64,000 nucleotides of DNA from Chroogloeocystis siderophila 5.2 s.c.1 (GCF_001904655.1 NZ_MRCC01000006.1:219072-283071), one strand, 5' to 3'. Positions 1-7,703 are shown, counted from the first letter of the stretch. Notes: a model not told the origin generated them from the sequence alone. Numbers and translations: made by a program.

Positions 1-313
1 GTGAATCTACCAGTGTTGATGCCATAGTAAAATCTCAAAAATGTGTGGATAGATTGAGATTAGGTCAATTTTTTGCAAGACTAATAATGGTGTAGTCTGA
101 AGCTTCAAGTTTTATATGAATTTGCTCTGAGGGGTCAATATTTTTTGAAACGAACCACAGAGGACACTGAGGAGAGATTGTGAGGGCTTTTTTTATAGCA
201 ATTTAGAGTTGCTAATAGCAATTTAGAAAGATGAGCGTAAATGAATTGTGGATTGCTTTGACTGATGGTATATCTTTAATTGAACGCACTGACTAAGAAT
301 GCTATTTTAGTTA
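1..313. other. Intergenic stretch at the left edge, no gene supported
   Basis: No reading frame of convincing length or composition is seen. The string CCACAGAGGACACTGAGGAG near 153-172 resembles the common cyanobacterial intergenic tandem repeat of the type 'acagaggacacagagg'. AGCAATTTAGA occurs twice (around 197-229), another short direct repeat. A 21-codon frame from an ATG near 231 is not supported by anything else. This is the 3' flank of the minus-strand unit that ends at 314. Confidence 0.5.
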
Positions 314-640
314 CTAACTTAAGGCAGCATATACAACTGTATTTGTAGATTTCGTTTGTGTACTACGTAGCCACTCATCAAATTCTGCTAATAGATTGTC
401 TGGCAAATTTCTTACCATTGCTACAATTGCTCCTACAAGATCATTTTCAGAAAGTTGTGCAGGTAATTTTGCTTTGAGTTCATTCGAGCGAATGCAATTG
501 AGAAAACCACGAATTAACACTGGAATATCTCCTGTAGGAGGAGTGTAAATTAAAGCTTCGTTATCAGCTAGAGAGGTTTGACGAAATTTCTGTAAGTCAC
601 CCCAACCTAAATAACGACACTCAATGTTGCTAGCATTCAT
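314..640 (-). CDS. Conserved-looking hypothetical protein, 108 aa
   Basis: I do not recognise this family. The start at 640 (MNASNIEC) is preferred over an alternative five codons upstream, because that one would overlap the stop of the preceding gene at 646-648. It is soluble, with no signal peptide or membrane segment. It contains a helical, acidic C-terminal half (around residues 60-95, with LSENDLV and LLAEFDEWL). It is the last gene of a minus-strand run (unknown gene at 1624, thioredoxin-reductase-like gene, this gene) with only 5 bases between it and its upstream neighbour, so it is probably co-transcribed. Function unknown. Confidence 0.55.
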   Translation of the reverse strand: MNASNIECRYLGWGDLQKFRQTSLADNEALIYTPPTGDIPVLIRGFLNCIRSNELKAKLPAQLSENDLVGAIVAMVRNLPDNLLAEFDEWLRSTQTKSTNTVVYAALS

Positions 641-645
641 TGCTG

Positions 646-1602
646 TTAACCCCAATCAGGTTTGACGTTCTTGCGCTGCTTGAGATAGCGATCAATATCC
701 ATCGCGGCGATGCAACCATCTCCAGCGGCTACAACTGCTTGCTTAAATGGCGTGTTACGAATGTCTCCGATCGCCCAAACTCCTGGAATACTGGTTTGCA
801 TCATTTCACCAACTTTAACGCCGCCATCAGGTTTGAGTTCAATCTGATCGCCAACAAAATCAACAATGGGCTTGGCTCCTTGTAAGTAAACAAAGACGCC
901 CTCGGCAGAAATATGTTGAGTTTTCTTATCACTCATCAAGTACAAATTAGCGCCTGTAACGCCACTGTCGTCACCTTCAATCGCGGATAAGCGGGCTTTT
1001 TTCCAAAGTTTAACTTGAGGATGCGATAGTAGTTCTTGCGCGTATTCGTTGCTTCTGGCAGGCTCTTTAGCAGTTACCCAATGAACAGTTGCCGCAAATT
1101 TTGTCAACACTTGCGCTTCGGCGATCGCCTCATGGCTCATTCCTACAACAACAACCTCGCGGTTATGATAAAAAGCGGCATCACACGTTGCACAGTAGCT
1201 TACACCTCGACCTAAAAACTCAGCTTCACCAGGGATTGAAGGCGTACGTCCCATTGCGCCAGTTGCTAGTACTAGTGTGCTCTTCCAATAAAAGTCCCTT
1301 CGGGTGTGTAAACTTTTTTCTGAGGATCTTTAGCATCAATCCCAAAAACTTGAGCGCGTTTGTAGTCAGTGCCAAATTCCATCGCTTGCTGACGCATCAC
1401 CTCGAGTAATTCACTTCCTGTGACTTCACCGCGTACTCCTGGATAGTTAGCAATTTTATGCGTAATCGCAAGCGCACCTGCTGAGGGATTTTTGTCTAAA
1501 ATCACTGTTTTTAACTGATAGCGGGAAGGAAGTATAGAGGGCACAAGTACAACCTGCGGGACCGCCGCCTACAATGACTACGTCATAATCAAAGTTATCC
1601 AT
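646..1602 (-). pseudogene. Thioredoxin-reductase-like FAD/disulfide oxidoreductase, interrupted by two frameshifts
   Basis: Read across three frames this is a full-length (about 315 aa) TrxB-like flavoprotein. The ATG at 1602 opens an N-terminal FAD motif (DVVIVGGGPAG); a middle segment 1272-1530 and a C-terminal segment 646-1254 follow. The latter holds the redox CATC motif and the C-terminal FAD motif GVWAIGDIRN. The first lesion is a tandem duplication of GGAA (plus strand 1524-1531). Removing one copy restores the frame as T-S-R-Y-Q. The second, at about 1275-1282, is a duplicated dinucleotide (GCACAC for GCAC on the coding strand), which creates the stop after FIGRAH. Net +6 bases. The second dinucleotide site reads VVVGMSHEAIAEA rather than the usual GxGxxA, so NADPH use is doubtful. 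It lies 21 bases after the gene ending at 1624. A true pseudogene or sequence errors are both possible. Confidence 0.85.
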
Positions 1603-1623
1603 CGTATCGAATACCTCTGATAA

Positions 1624-2082
1624 TTAAGCAAAAACAAGTTTCGGTTCTGGCGCGTGTCCGAGATAAATATGTGCAGCAGACTTGAGAACAATCTCAGAGT
1701 AAAGAATCTTTTGAATTTCTAAGCTAGGAGAACGCTTTGCGATCGCTCGATATGCTGTAATCTCACCCTCAAGACTAAAGTCAGAATGCGTCTGGTAGTG
1801 ATCGTAGTCATGAATCGCTAGAAATGCAAATCCGTAAAAGGGATTAGGGTAGAAATCTGCGCCGTAGGTTTCCATTGATACCCATAGATGTCCTTTTTCA
1901 ATGTCTGCGTACAGTTCTTCTACCGTGTCATAGCACATATACTCTGAGGCTTGAACTGCAAAAGGAAGCGCTTTAAATTGACTCATGATGAAGTCAATAA
2001 GCTCATCTGTAGTCTCTTCAGAAATCTCAGCAGGAGAACTTTCTAGATAGATTTTGGCAAGTTTTTCGGTTTTAGGTGCCAT
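1624..2082 (-). CDS. Conserved protein of unknown function, His/Glu-rich core
   Basis: A soluble protein of 152 aa whose family I cannot name. A strong Shine-Dalgarno AGGAGG (2091-2096) lies eight bases before the ATG at 2082 and decides the start against the GTG at 2091, which would fall inside it. The central part has a run of aromatic and metal-capable residues (HDYDHYQTH, then EGEITAY and later YSEIVLKSAAHIY). This pattern could fit a helical metal site, but that is speculation. It is the first gene of a unit continuing into the thioredoxin-reductase-like gene and the small gene at 314. A 16-bp perfect palindrome (2163-2178) lies about 88 bases upstream of the start. Confidence 0.65.
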   Translation of the reverse strand: MAPKTEKLAKIYLESSPAEISEETTDELIDFIMSQFKALPFAVQASEYMCYDTVEELYADIEKGHLWVSMETYGADFYPNPFYGFAFLAIHDYDHYQTHSDFSLEGEITAYRAIAKRSPSLEIQKILYSEIVLKSAAHIYLGHAPEPKLVFA

Positions 2083-2162
2083 CAAAGTCACCTCCTGAAG
2101 TGTCAGACTATTTGAGTTGCATCTGTACTATCTCTAGCCTGACAAAAATTCTTAACTACTTT

Positions 2163-2178
2163 TATGAGCTAGCTCATA
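2163..2178. promoter_or_regulatory. 16-bp perfect palindrome, candidate operator (copy 1)
   Basis: TATGAGCTAGCTCATA reads the same on both strands. It lies between glbN and the gene starting at 2082. A GATAGT element (minus strand, 2132-2127) sits 37 bases from the core TGAGCTAGCTCA. The same core recurs at 3887-3898 with exactly the same 37-base offset to another GATAGT. That suggests a shared transcription-factor site placed just upstream of two promoters. The factor is unknown. Confidence 0.6.
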
Positions 2179-2199
2179 GATGCCTTAGAACCACCGTTG

Positions 2200-2562
2200 T
2201 CACTTGTACAAGACAGCTTCTTTTAAATTTGCGATGTGCTCGAGAATTATATTAATTTCATCTGATGGTACATGATGCACCTCAAGCGCTTCACTTAGGT
2301 GTTTAACAATTGCATCAAAGTGTTCTGGTTGTAAATTTAAACCTGCGTGTGCTTTTTCCATCGAGCGTCCTTTGTAAGGAGTAGGGCTACCAAGTGCAAA
2401 TGAGATGAAAGCAGTTTGGTGACGACGCTGTTTTCCCATATCTGTATGTGCAAAAAAAGAATTAACAGTATTGTCTGCTAAAACACGAGTGTAAAAATCA
2501 TCGACAACCTGTTTAATAGCCTGTTCTCCGCCGAGTTTCTCGTACAATGTTGCTGATTGCAT
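2200..2562 (-). CDS. glbN: Group 1 truncated haemoglobin (cyanoglobin)
   Basis: A haem protein of 120 aa, typical for group 1 truncated globins, which bind O2/NO and are linked to NO and reactive nitrogen detoxification in cyanobacteria. Visible signature residues are Phe23-Tyr24 (B9/B10), Gln45 (E7), His48 (E10, the sixth haem ligand in Synechocystis GlbN) and proximal His72 (F8) in MEKAHAGL. It starts 60 bases after the cupin gene and is probably the third gene of the methyltransferase-cupin-globin unit whose promoter region carries the palindrome at 3887. A second palindrome follows it. Confidence 0.93.
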   Translation of the reverse strand: MQSATLYEKLGGEQAIKQVVDDFYTRVLADNTVNSFFAHTDMGKQRRHQTAFISFALGSPTPYKGRSMEKAHAGLNLQPEHFDAIVKHLSEALEVHHVPSDEINIILEHIANLKEAVLYK

Positions 2563-2622
2563 ATTTTTGCCTCAAATCATCAATAATTGGCTGAAAAAAT
2601 GTAACTTCAAACAAAATTATTC

Positions 2623-2967
2623 CTAGCTTTGTGCGATCTTTTCAGATAGCGTGAGAAGAAATGCTAAATTCTCTGTTGCTTTTAGTGCATGAGGTGCATG
2701 AGCAGGCATAAAAACAAAAATACCTGGCTGCAAAGAGATTTCTTGCCCTTGAAGGGTTAATATTCCTTCACCTTCAATCACATTAATTGTGGCGTTGTAA
2801 GTAGAAGTGTGTTCGGTTATTTCTGTGTTAGCTGCAAGACAAAATAGCACATGTTGACAAGCGTTGTCTTTAATTAATACTTTACTGAGAACTCCAGCAC
2901 TAGGATATTCAATTTGTTCTCGCAGTTGGATTTTTGAAGACACATTAGTATTTATGGTAGAAGTCAT
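2623..2967 (-). CDS. Small single-domain cupin protein
   Basis: A 114-aa beta-barrel cupin. The second cupin motif is clear (PGIFVFMPAHAPHAL, about residues 81-95) and the first is partial: EITEHTSTYNATINVIEGEG has one His instead of the usual HxH pair and lacks the usual metal-binding Glu position. Metal binding may therefore be weak or altered. The family includes small-molecule sensors and dioxygenase-like proteins; the substrate cannot be read from the sequence. It starts 34 bases downstream of the methyltransferase and is followed by glbN, which suggests one transcript. Confidence 0.75.
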   Translation of the reverse strand: MTSTINTNVSSKIQLREQIEYPSAGVLSKVLIKDNACQHVLFCLAANTEITEHTSTYNATINVIEGEGILTLQGQEISLQPGIFVFMPAHAPHALKATENLAFLLTLSEKIAQS

Positions 2968-3001
2968 GATTTCTACTTGAAAGTGTCGTTGGCATTACAA
3001 A

Positions 3002-3826
3002 TTACTGAGTAGTGGCACAGATGAGGATATAACCTAATTCTTCATGGTATTTATTAAAAACACGTCGCATCTCTAAAACTCGTTTACGGATCGGTTCGCG
3101 AGTTAGAATATTTCCTAAAATTCGCAGCGTATTAACAATACCTTCATCCTGAAACATCTGTCTAAAATTTAAGAGACTCATTGCTCCAGTTTGAACTTTT
3201 TCGATGTGTAATCCTGCGGCTTCATAGATGTTAATCCAGTTCGCTTCGGAAAGTGGTGTTGCATTAACGCGAATAACTTGTGCAAGTTCAGCGAAAACCC
3301 CCGTGCGCGGGTTCCCCGCGTTGAGGGGAGTTTTCAAGAGAGCGCGAATTTGTTCTTCGTTGTCACGGGCTAATAATTCATGCGAGAGAAACTTACCGCC
3401 AGGTTTGAGGCAATCGCGAATTCCTTGCAAAATCTTAGCCTTCCCTGGTGGAGATTGCATTGTCAGGATGGCTTCGGCTAAAACATAATCAAACTGTCCT
3501 GGTATCGCGTCGAGATGGAAAATGTCACCCTCGATGATTTCAATTTGATTTTCTAAGTTTGCAGCCCGAATATTGTCACGCGCTTGGCGGACACTTTCAG
3601 GTTTTTTCTCGACACCAACAACTTTGACACCATAGCGTTGTGCAAGCGATATAGCACTATAGCCAAAACTCGCAGCGAGTTCTAAAACTGTTTCACCTGG
3701 TTGAAAATTCGCCCACTCAAGTAGTTGTTCTGTCGCTATTCTCCCGCCAGGACGTAGATATTTTTTACCTGCGGCTGCAAGCACTTCGTGTCCAGGTGCG
3801 GTTTGCATGAGGGTAGCCTTGGTCAT
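3002..3826 (-). CDS. Class I SAM-dependent methyltransferase (UbiE-like)
   Basis: Predicted soluble methyltransferase of 274 aa. The SAM-binding motif I is VLELAASFGYSA (about residues 47-58), motif II carries the acidic VVGVEKK, and motif IV is FDYVLAEAI. The C-terminal half is helical with no membrane segment. The ATG at 3826 is preferred because GAGGG lies about nine bases upstream; an in-frame TTG at 3859 would extend it by 11 residues. The substrate is unknown. It heads a probable operon with the cupin and glbN genes, and the palindrome at 3887-3898 lies about 66 bases upstream. Confidence 0.8.
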   Translation of the reverse strand: MTKATLMQTAPGHEVLAAAGKKYLRPGGRIATEQLLEWANFQPGETVLELAASFGYSAISLAQRYGVKVVGVEKKPESVRQARDNIRAANLENQIEIIEGDIFHLDAIPGQFDYVLAEAILTMQSPPGKAKILQGIRDCLKPGGKFLSHELLARDNEEQIRALLKTPLNAGNPRTGVFAELAQVIRVNATPLSEANWINIYEAAGLHIEKVQTGAMSLLNFRQMFQDEGIVNTLRILGNILTREPIRKRVLEMRRVFNKYHEELGYILICATTQ

Positions 3827-3886
3827 CTCGATTGACCCTCTCAACTCAACTATCCTCAATTTGTCAGGAATTTATGGTTTCGTCTT

Positions 3887-3898
3887 TGAGCTAGCTCA
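3887..3898. promoter_or_regulatory. 12-bp palindrome, candidate operator (copy 2)
   Basis: TGAGCTAGCTCA, identical to the core of the site at 2165-2176. It lies between the WYL regulator gene (ending at 3946) and the methyltransferase start. A GATAGT (minus strand, 3854-3849) is at the same 37-base offset as in copy 1, while the sequence between the two elements is not conserved. That favours a functional site over a simple duplication. Confidence 0.6.
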
Positions 3899-3945
3899 TA
3901 CTAATAAGTGGTAATTGGGAATTGGTGAAAAGTCTGCTTTATGAT

Positions 3946-4809
3946 CTAACTATTGGTTTGAATATCGTACAACTGGCACAAAGTACGTAGCTTTGCAGCG
4001 AGGAGATCGCGCATTGCTTCAGGAGACACAATTACGCAATTTTCCTCATACCGCAGCACTTCTCGGATTAACCAAAAAGGTAGCGCAACTCGCCGCACTA
4101 CTTTACGGACATCTCTAATCGTTATATCTTCGATATCGTCATTTTTACGTTCATAGGCTTTTACCATCCAGCCCAAGAAGTGTAATTGCACTTCGATGTA
4201 ATCTAATTCACCTCGCCAATCACCATTAATTGGTACAATTGACCTGATTCGCTCTAACCGCAAACAGCGATTGTGCCAAAGTTCGGGTAATTGCTGCGAA
4301 TCGTCTTCTACATCTGCGGTTTCTTCACACCAAACAAGAAGATAAAAGCGTTTATCGAAGAATTTAATCTCAGCGTGGCGAACGGTGTATTCTCGGTCTT
4401 TGTCTTGCGAGTCATGATAGAGGATGTAAAAAGGTTGTTTTTTCTCCCGATATTCATCGACTAAAATCCGCCATGCTTGAGCGGGTTGGCTGAGTTGTTT
4501 AAGCAACGATTGCCGCAAGGGAGTTTCTAGATTGCCTCTATCTAACAAAAGTGTAAGTATAGTTTGAGCTTCCCCAATACGACCTGCATCATTTAAAGCT
4601 TTAATTGCTTGCTGCAAGGCATTAATTTGATTGGAATCAAGCTCAAAGGGCTTTCCTAGCTCTAGGGCGTGTTGGGCGATCGCCACGATTAACCCAGAAA
4701 TACTAGGGTCTTTGCCCCACAAAATGTTGAATCGGCAGGCGATCGCTTCGAGTTGTTCTTTCGTTCCTGGTGGAATTGACAGTGTAATTGTCTCTTTTTT
4801 TCTTGGCAT
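3946..4809 (-). CDS. WYL-domain transcriptional regulator with ribbon-helix-helix-like N-terminus
   Basis: A 287-aa probable DNA-binding regulator. The first 55 residues look like a ribbon-helix-helix: a strand (ETITLSIPPG), a helix (KEQLEAIACRF) and a second helix (SISGLIVAIAQHALELG). A region around residues 115-205 fits a WYL ligand-sensing domain (PFYILYHDSQ, HAEIKFFDKRFYLLVWCEE, LRLERIRSI), followed by a WCX-like C-terminus. Cyanobacterial WYL regulators include the Synechocystis CRISPR regulator Sll7009; here no CRISPR locus is nearby. The gene lies directly upstream of the palindrome-controlled block, and its own start is preceded by TTGTAATTACAA, so autoregulation is plausible. Confidence 0.75.
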   Translation of the reverse strand: MPRKKETITLSIPPGTKEQLEAIACRFNILWGKDPSISGLIVAIAQHALELGKPFELDSNQINALQQAIKALNDAGRIGEAQTILTLLLDRGNLETPLRQSLLKQLSQPAQAWRILVDEYREKKQPFYILYHDSQDKDREYTVRHAEIKFFDKRFYLLVWCEETADVEDDSQQLPELWHNRCLRLERIRSIVPINGDWRGELDYIEVQLHFLGWMVKAYERKNDDIEDITIRDVRKVVRRVALPFWLIREVLRYEENCVIVSPEAMRDLLAAKLRTLCQLYDIQTNS

Positions 4810-4815
4810 CCTACT

Positions 4816-4827
4816 TTGTAATTACAA
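4816..4827. promoter_or_regulatory. 12-bp palindrome upstream of the WYL gene
   Basis: TTGTAATTACAA is a perfect inverted repeat six bases upstream of the WYL regulator ATG, in the 162-base gap between that gene and the DUF433 gene. Its position fits an autoregulatory operator. Its sequence differs from the TGAGCTAGCTCA sites, and AT-rich palindromes of this length can arise by chance. Confidence 0.35.
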
Positions 4828-4971
4828 TATTGACAAAACTTGAAATAAAGAGCTAATGTAAATATATTAGCGGGTAATTGAGGATCTAAATGCAAAATGA
4901 ACACGCATCTGCACCGATTCTAAAAAACCCGAATGAAAAACCATCCCATCACCTACAACAGGTCAACTGTT

Positions 4972-5247
4972 ATGACCCAGGACGATTTACTGTCGATAAT
5001 TTCTATCGACCCAAATATCTGTGTTGGCAAACCTTGCATTCGCGGACATCGTATATGGGTTTCCCTGATTTTGGACTACTTAGCAGGTAGTGCAACAATT
5101 GAGAACGTTCTTGAAGCTTATCCAAGCATAGAACGAGAAGACGTGCTTGCTTGTATCGGCTACGGTGCAGAAATGTCGCGGGATGTTTTTGTTGAACTTC
5201 CTCTGAGTAAAAAAAAGGAAAAAAGTATTGCTGATGCGGTTGCTTAA
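4972..5247 (+). CDS. DUF433 family protein (VapB-like antitoxin)
   Basis: 91 aa from the ATG at 4972; an in-frame ATG at 4933 would add 13 residues. The DUF433 pattern is clear: SIDPNICVGKPCIRGHRI, then a helix-turn-helix-like LEAYPSIEREDVLACIGYG. Members usually act as antitoxins next to a DUF5615 PIN-like toxin, with the antitoxin gene first. No such partner is seen downstream: the following bases carry no matching frame before a short unrelated remnant at 5341. It is either an orphan antitoxin or a stand-alone regulator. It is divergent from the WYL gene. Confidence 0.75.
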   Translation: MTQDDLLSIISIDPNICVGKPCIRGHRIWVSLILDYLAGSATIENVLEAYPSIEREDVLACIGYGAEMSRDVFVELPLSKKKEKSIADAVA

Positions 5248-5340
5248 ATAGATGAAGTAACTCTGGGGGAATATCTTCGGGTGATTCTACAATATATGAC
5301 TGAAATAATTCTGGCGGGAGATGAATATTGATACACAACA

Positions 5341-5481
5341 TTGGTTGCTGTTAATGTTTGGTCTACACTTCTAGGCAATGTCGTTGTTTATCTTGGTAAA
5401 CTGTGGTTTATAGATCGTATAGTTTGGCTGTACGAAGACATGAAAGACACCAACGCAGAATATCGTAGCTGGTTGTATTGA
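5341..5481 (+). pseudogene. Short ORF (46 codons), probable remnant of a small membrane-protein gene
   Basis: The frame opens after a TGA at 5329 and could begin at a TTG at 5341. It encodes a protein-like string with LLGNVVVYLGKLWFIDRIVW (one hydrophobic segment), ending in EDMKDTNAEYRSWLY and a TGA. The composition looks coding, but there is no Shine-Dalgarno and no ATG. The 5' end is probably lost or displaced by a small indel. I do not recognise the family. Confidence 0.4.
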
Positions 5482-5569
5482 TAATAGAATAAAAGCTTAG
5501 CGCATGACCCCCGCAAATGTAATCATACAACCGTTCTTCGTAGCTTTCTGTAAGATAGAGTTTTGCATT

Positions 5570-5616
5570 AGTCCACGGAGGTGGACTTCGTTTGTTAAGC
5601 CGCGACTTCAGTCGCC
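5570..5616. repeat. Dispersed double-hairpin intergenic repeat, copy 1
   Basis: Two adjacent inverted repeats: AGTCCAC-ggag-GTGGACT (5570-5587) and GCGACT-tc-AGTCGC (5602-5615). A diverged copy with the same architecture is at 41772-41817. This resembles a family of small palindromic elements common between cyanobacterial genes. Confidence 0.65.
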
Positions 5617-5652
5617 AGGCTATTGATCTTCAAATTTTATGTCAGTATATCC

Positions 5653-7158
5653 ATGCAAGATAGCGATGTCATCATCATTGGTAGTGGTATCGGTGGTTTA
5701 ACCGCTGGTGGTTTATTATCGCGTTATGGCAAACGAGTTATTGTTTGTGAAAGTCACAACATTGCTGGTGGTGCAGCACACAGTTTCACGCGACGCAGAT
5801 TTATCTTTGATTCGGGTCCTTCGTTTTACTGTGGTTTGAGTAACCCACATAGTTATAACCCCTTACGGCAAGTTCTAGAAGTGTTAGGAGAATCAATAAA
5901 ATCGATCTCTTATGACCCGCCAGGACACTACCACTTTCCTGAAGGTACTTTTGCAGTTTATAGCTCAATTGAGCAGTATCTTGAGACAGTAGCCAAAATT
6001 ACTCCCCTAGGTGCAAGGGAACTACAGCGATTTATCCAACGATTGCTTCCACTGTATGAATCTTTACAAGGAATTCCCACACTCGCTTTAAGAGCAGATT
6101 GGCAACTTATTCCGACTCTATTAAAATACTTACCATCATTGCTCAAAATGCTACCTCATTTAGGAACGATCCAAAGTTCTGTAGGGCAAGTAATGGATCG
6201 GGAAGTACAAGACCCTTGGGTACGACGATTAATTGATTTAGAGTGTTTTCTCTTATCAGGCTTAAAGGCACATGGCACAATTGCTCCAGAAGTTGCGTTT
6301 ATGTTAGGTGAGCGATCGCACATCGGAGTCGATTATCCTATTGGTGGTAGTGGTGTGATCGTTGATGCTTTAGTACGCGGTTTAAAACGTTGGGGTGGTG
6401 AGTTGCGCTTGGGAACTCATGTCGAGCAAATCTTGGTAGAGTCTAGTAAAGTCGCTGGGGTGCGCTTACGCAACGGTGAAATCCTCAAAGCCCCTGTAGT
6501 GATTTCCAATGCTTCAATTTGGGATACATGTAATAATTTGTTGCGTCCTGAAAACTTACCCGCATCCTATCGCCAAGCCTCATTAAAGACACCAGCGGTA
6601 GATAGCTTTATGCATCTTCATCTCGGTATCAAAGCTGAGGGTTTAGAGCATTTGACAGGTCATCATGTTGTCGTTCATGATACACAACAGGATATTACCG
6701 AACCAGGTAACACGTGCATGATTTCAATTCCTTCCGTATGGGATGCGACGCTTGCACCATCGGGTCATCATGTCGTTCATGCTTATACATTAGAACCTTA
6801 CAGCAATTGGCAGCGCGATGATCGGTATGAAGAGAAGAAAAAAGCGCGATCGCAATCCTTATACAAAGCTTTAGAATGCATAATTCCTGATATTAGGCAA
6901 CGAGTTGTCATAGAACTTATTGGTACGCCATTAACCCATGCCTATTATCTCCGACGATATCAAGGTACATACGGACCTGCGATCGCCGCAGGTCAAGGGA
7001 TGTTCCTTGGAACTACGACACCGATACCAGGATTATACCGCGTTGGCGATAGCACGATGCCAGGAATTGGCGTTCCTGCGGTTGCAGCTTCGGGCATTTT
7101 GTGTGCCAATACTTTAGTCACACCGCAACAAACAGCCGAGATACTTTCTAATTATTAA
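5653..7158 (+). CDS. CrtISO/CrtI-like NAD(P)/FAD-dependent oxidoreductase
   Basis: 501 aa from the ATG at 5653; a TTG at 5623 would add 10 residues. The FAD-binding motif is at the N-terminus (VIIIGSGIGGLTAGGLL, about residues 6-22), and the C-terminal carotenoid-desaturase/isomerase type motif is GLYRVGDSTMPGIGVPAVAASG. The overall layout matches the phytoene desaturase / carotenoid isomerase superfamily. It differs from canonical CrtH or CrtI, so a carotenoid substrate is inferred rather than shown. It lies 40 bases upstream of the broken MAPEG gene on the same strand. No clear ribosome binding site is seen. Confidence 0.8.
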   Translation: MQDSDVIIIGSGIGGLTAGGLLSRYGKRVIVCESHNIAGGAAHSFTRRRFIFDSGPSFYCGLSNPHSYNPLRQVLEVLGESIKSISYDPPGHYHFPEGTFAVYSSIEQYLETVAKITPLGARELQRFIQRLLPLYESLQGIPTLALRADWQLIPTLLKYLPSLLKMLPHLGTIQSSVGQVMDREVQDPWVRRLIDLECFLLSGLKAHGTIAPEVAFMLGERSHIGVDYPIGGSGVIVDALVRGLKRWGGELRLGTHVEQILVESSKVAGVRLRNGEILKAPVVISNASIWDTCNNLLRPENLPASYRQASLKTPAVDSFMHLHLGIKAEGLEHLTGHHVVVHDTQQDITEPGNTCMISIPSVWDATLAPSGHHVVHAYTLEPYSNWQRDDRYEEKKKARSQSLYKALECIIPDIRQRVVIELIGTPLTHAYYLRRYQGTYGPAIAAGQGMFLGTTTPIPGLYRVGDSTMPGIGVPAVAASGILCANTLVTPQQTAEILSNY

Positions 7159-7198
7159 GCTGGCACAATGAAGGGCAGAAGTTGCAAAGCAAGTATCA

Positions 7199-7703
7199 AT
7201 GACTAATCCTATTCCCATTTCAACGCTGTTTATCGGACTTAGTGGTTTCATCGCTTTTGCGCTGTCTTATATGGAGCGAATTAGTACTAGGGTTTGGCAT
7301 GGCGGATCGAAAGAAGAGGTAGCAACGCAGCCTAATTACCTCGATAAGCCTAGTAAATGGGCAGCCTTTGTCGAGAACTACACGCAAAAGTGAGTTGCAA
7401 CCAAAACGAGTGATGATGGACGGAGTATTGCAGCGAAAAGTTCGTGCTTTTGGCAATTTTAGCGAGTATGTACCGGTGGGATTACTGTTTCTTGTGGCGT
7501 TGGAGTTAATGAAATTGCCGACTGTGTTAGTATGGCTGCTGGGAAGCGCATTAATTATAAAACGAATTACCCATGCTTGGGGATTAATTACAACGTATGG
7601 ACTGTCCCCAGGTCGTGCTGTTAGATTTTTTCTGACTTGGTTCGTGTATTTAGTTGGTGCTGGTGTTTGCGTTTATTACGGTGTAGTTGGAATTTTGTCG
7701 TAA
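7199..7703 (+). pseudogene. MAPEG-family membrane protein, disrupted
   Basis: The N-terminal part (7199-7390: TLFIGLSGFIAFALSY, then WAAFVENYTQK) and the C-terminal part (7413-7703: GVLQRKVRAFGNFSEYVPVGLLFLVALEL and two further hydrophobic segments) together form a MAPEG-type membrane protein. That is the glutathione/eicosanoid-metabolism superfamily. An in-frame TGA at 7391 interrupts it. The downstream part is in another frame: removing four bases at 7421-7424 would join TSDDG to VLQRK. There are two lesions within 35 bases. No convincing start with a ribosome binding site precedes the second part, so independent expression is unlikely. Confidence 0.75.

Noticed and set aside
4890..5090. 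66-codon plus-strand frame before DUF433
   Set aside because: It overlaps DUF433 in another frame, and the composition is that of a shadow.
5003..5341. 112-codon minus-strand frame with a protein-like N-terminus (LPPELFQSYIVE)
   Set aside because: It lies over the well-supported DUF433 gene on the other strand and has no ribosome binding site. The C-terminal two thirds is simply the complement of DUF433.
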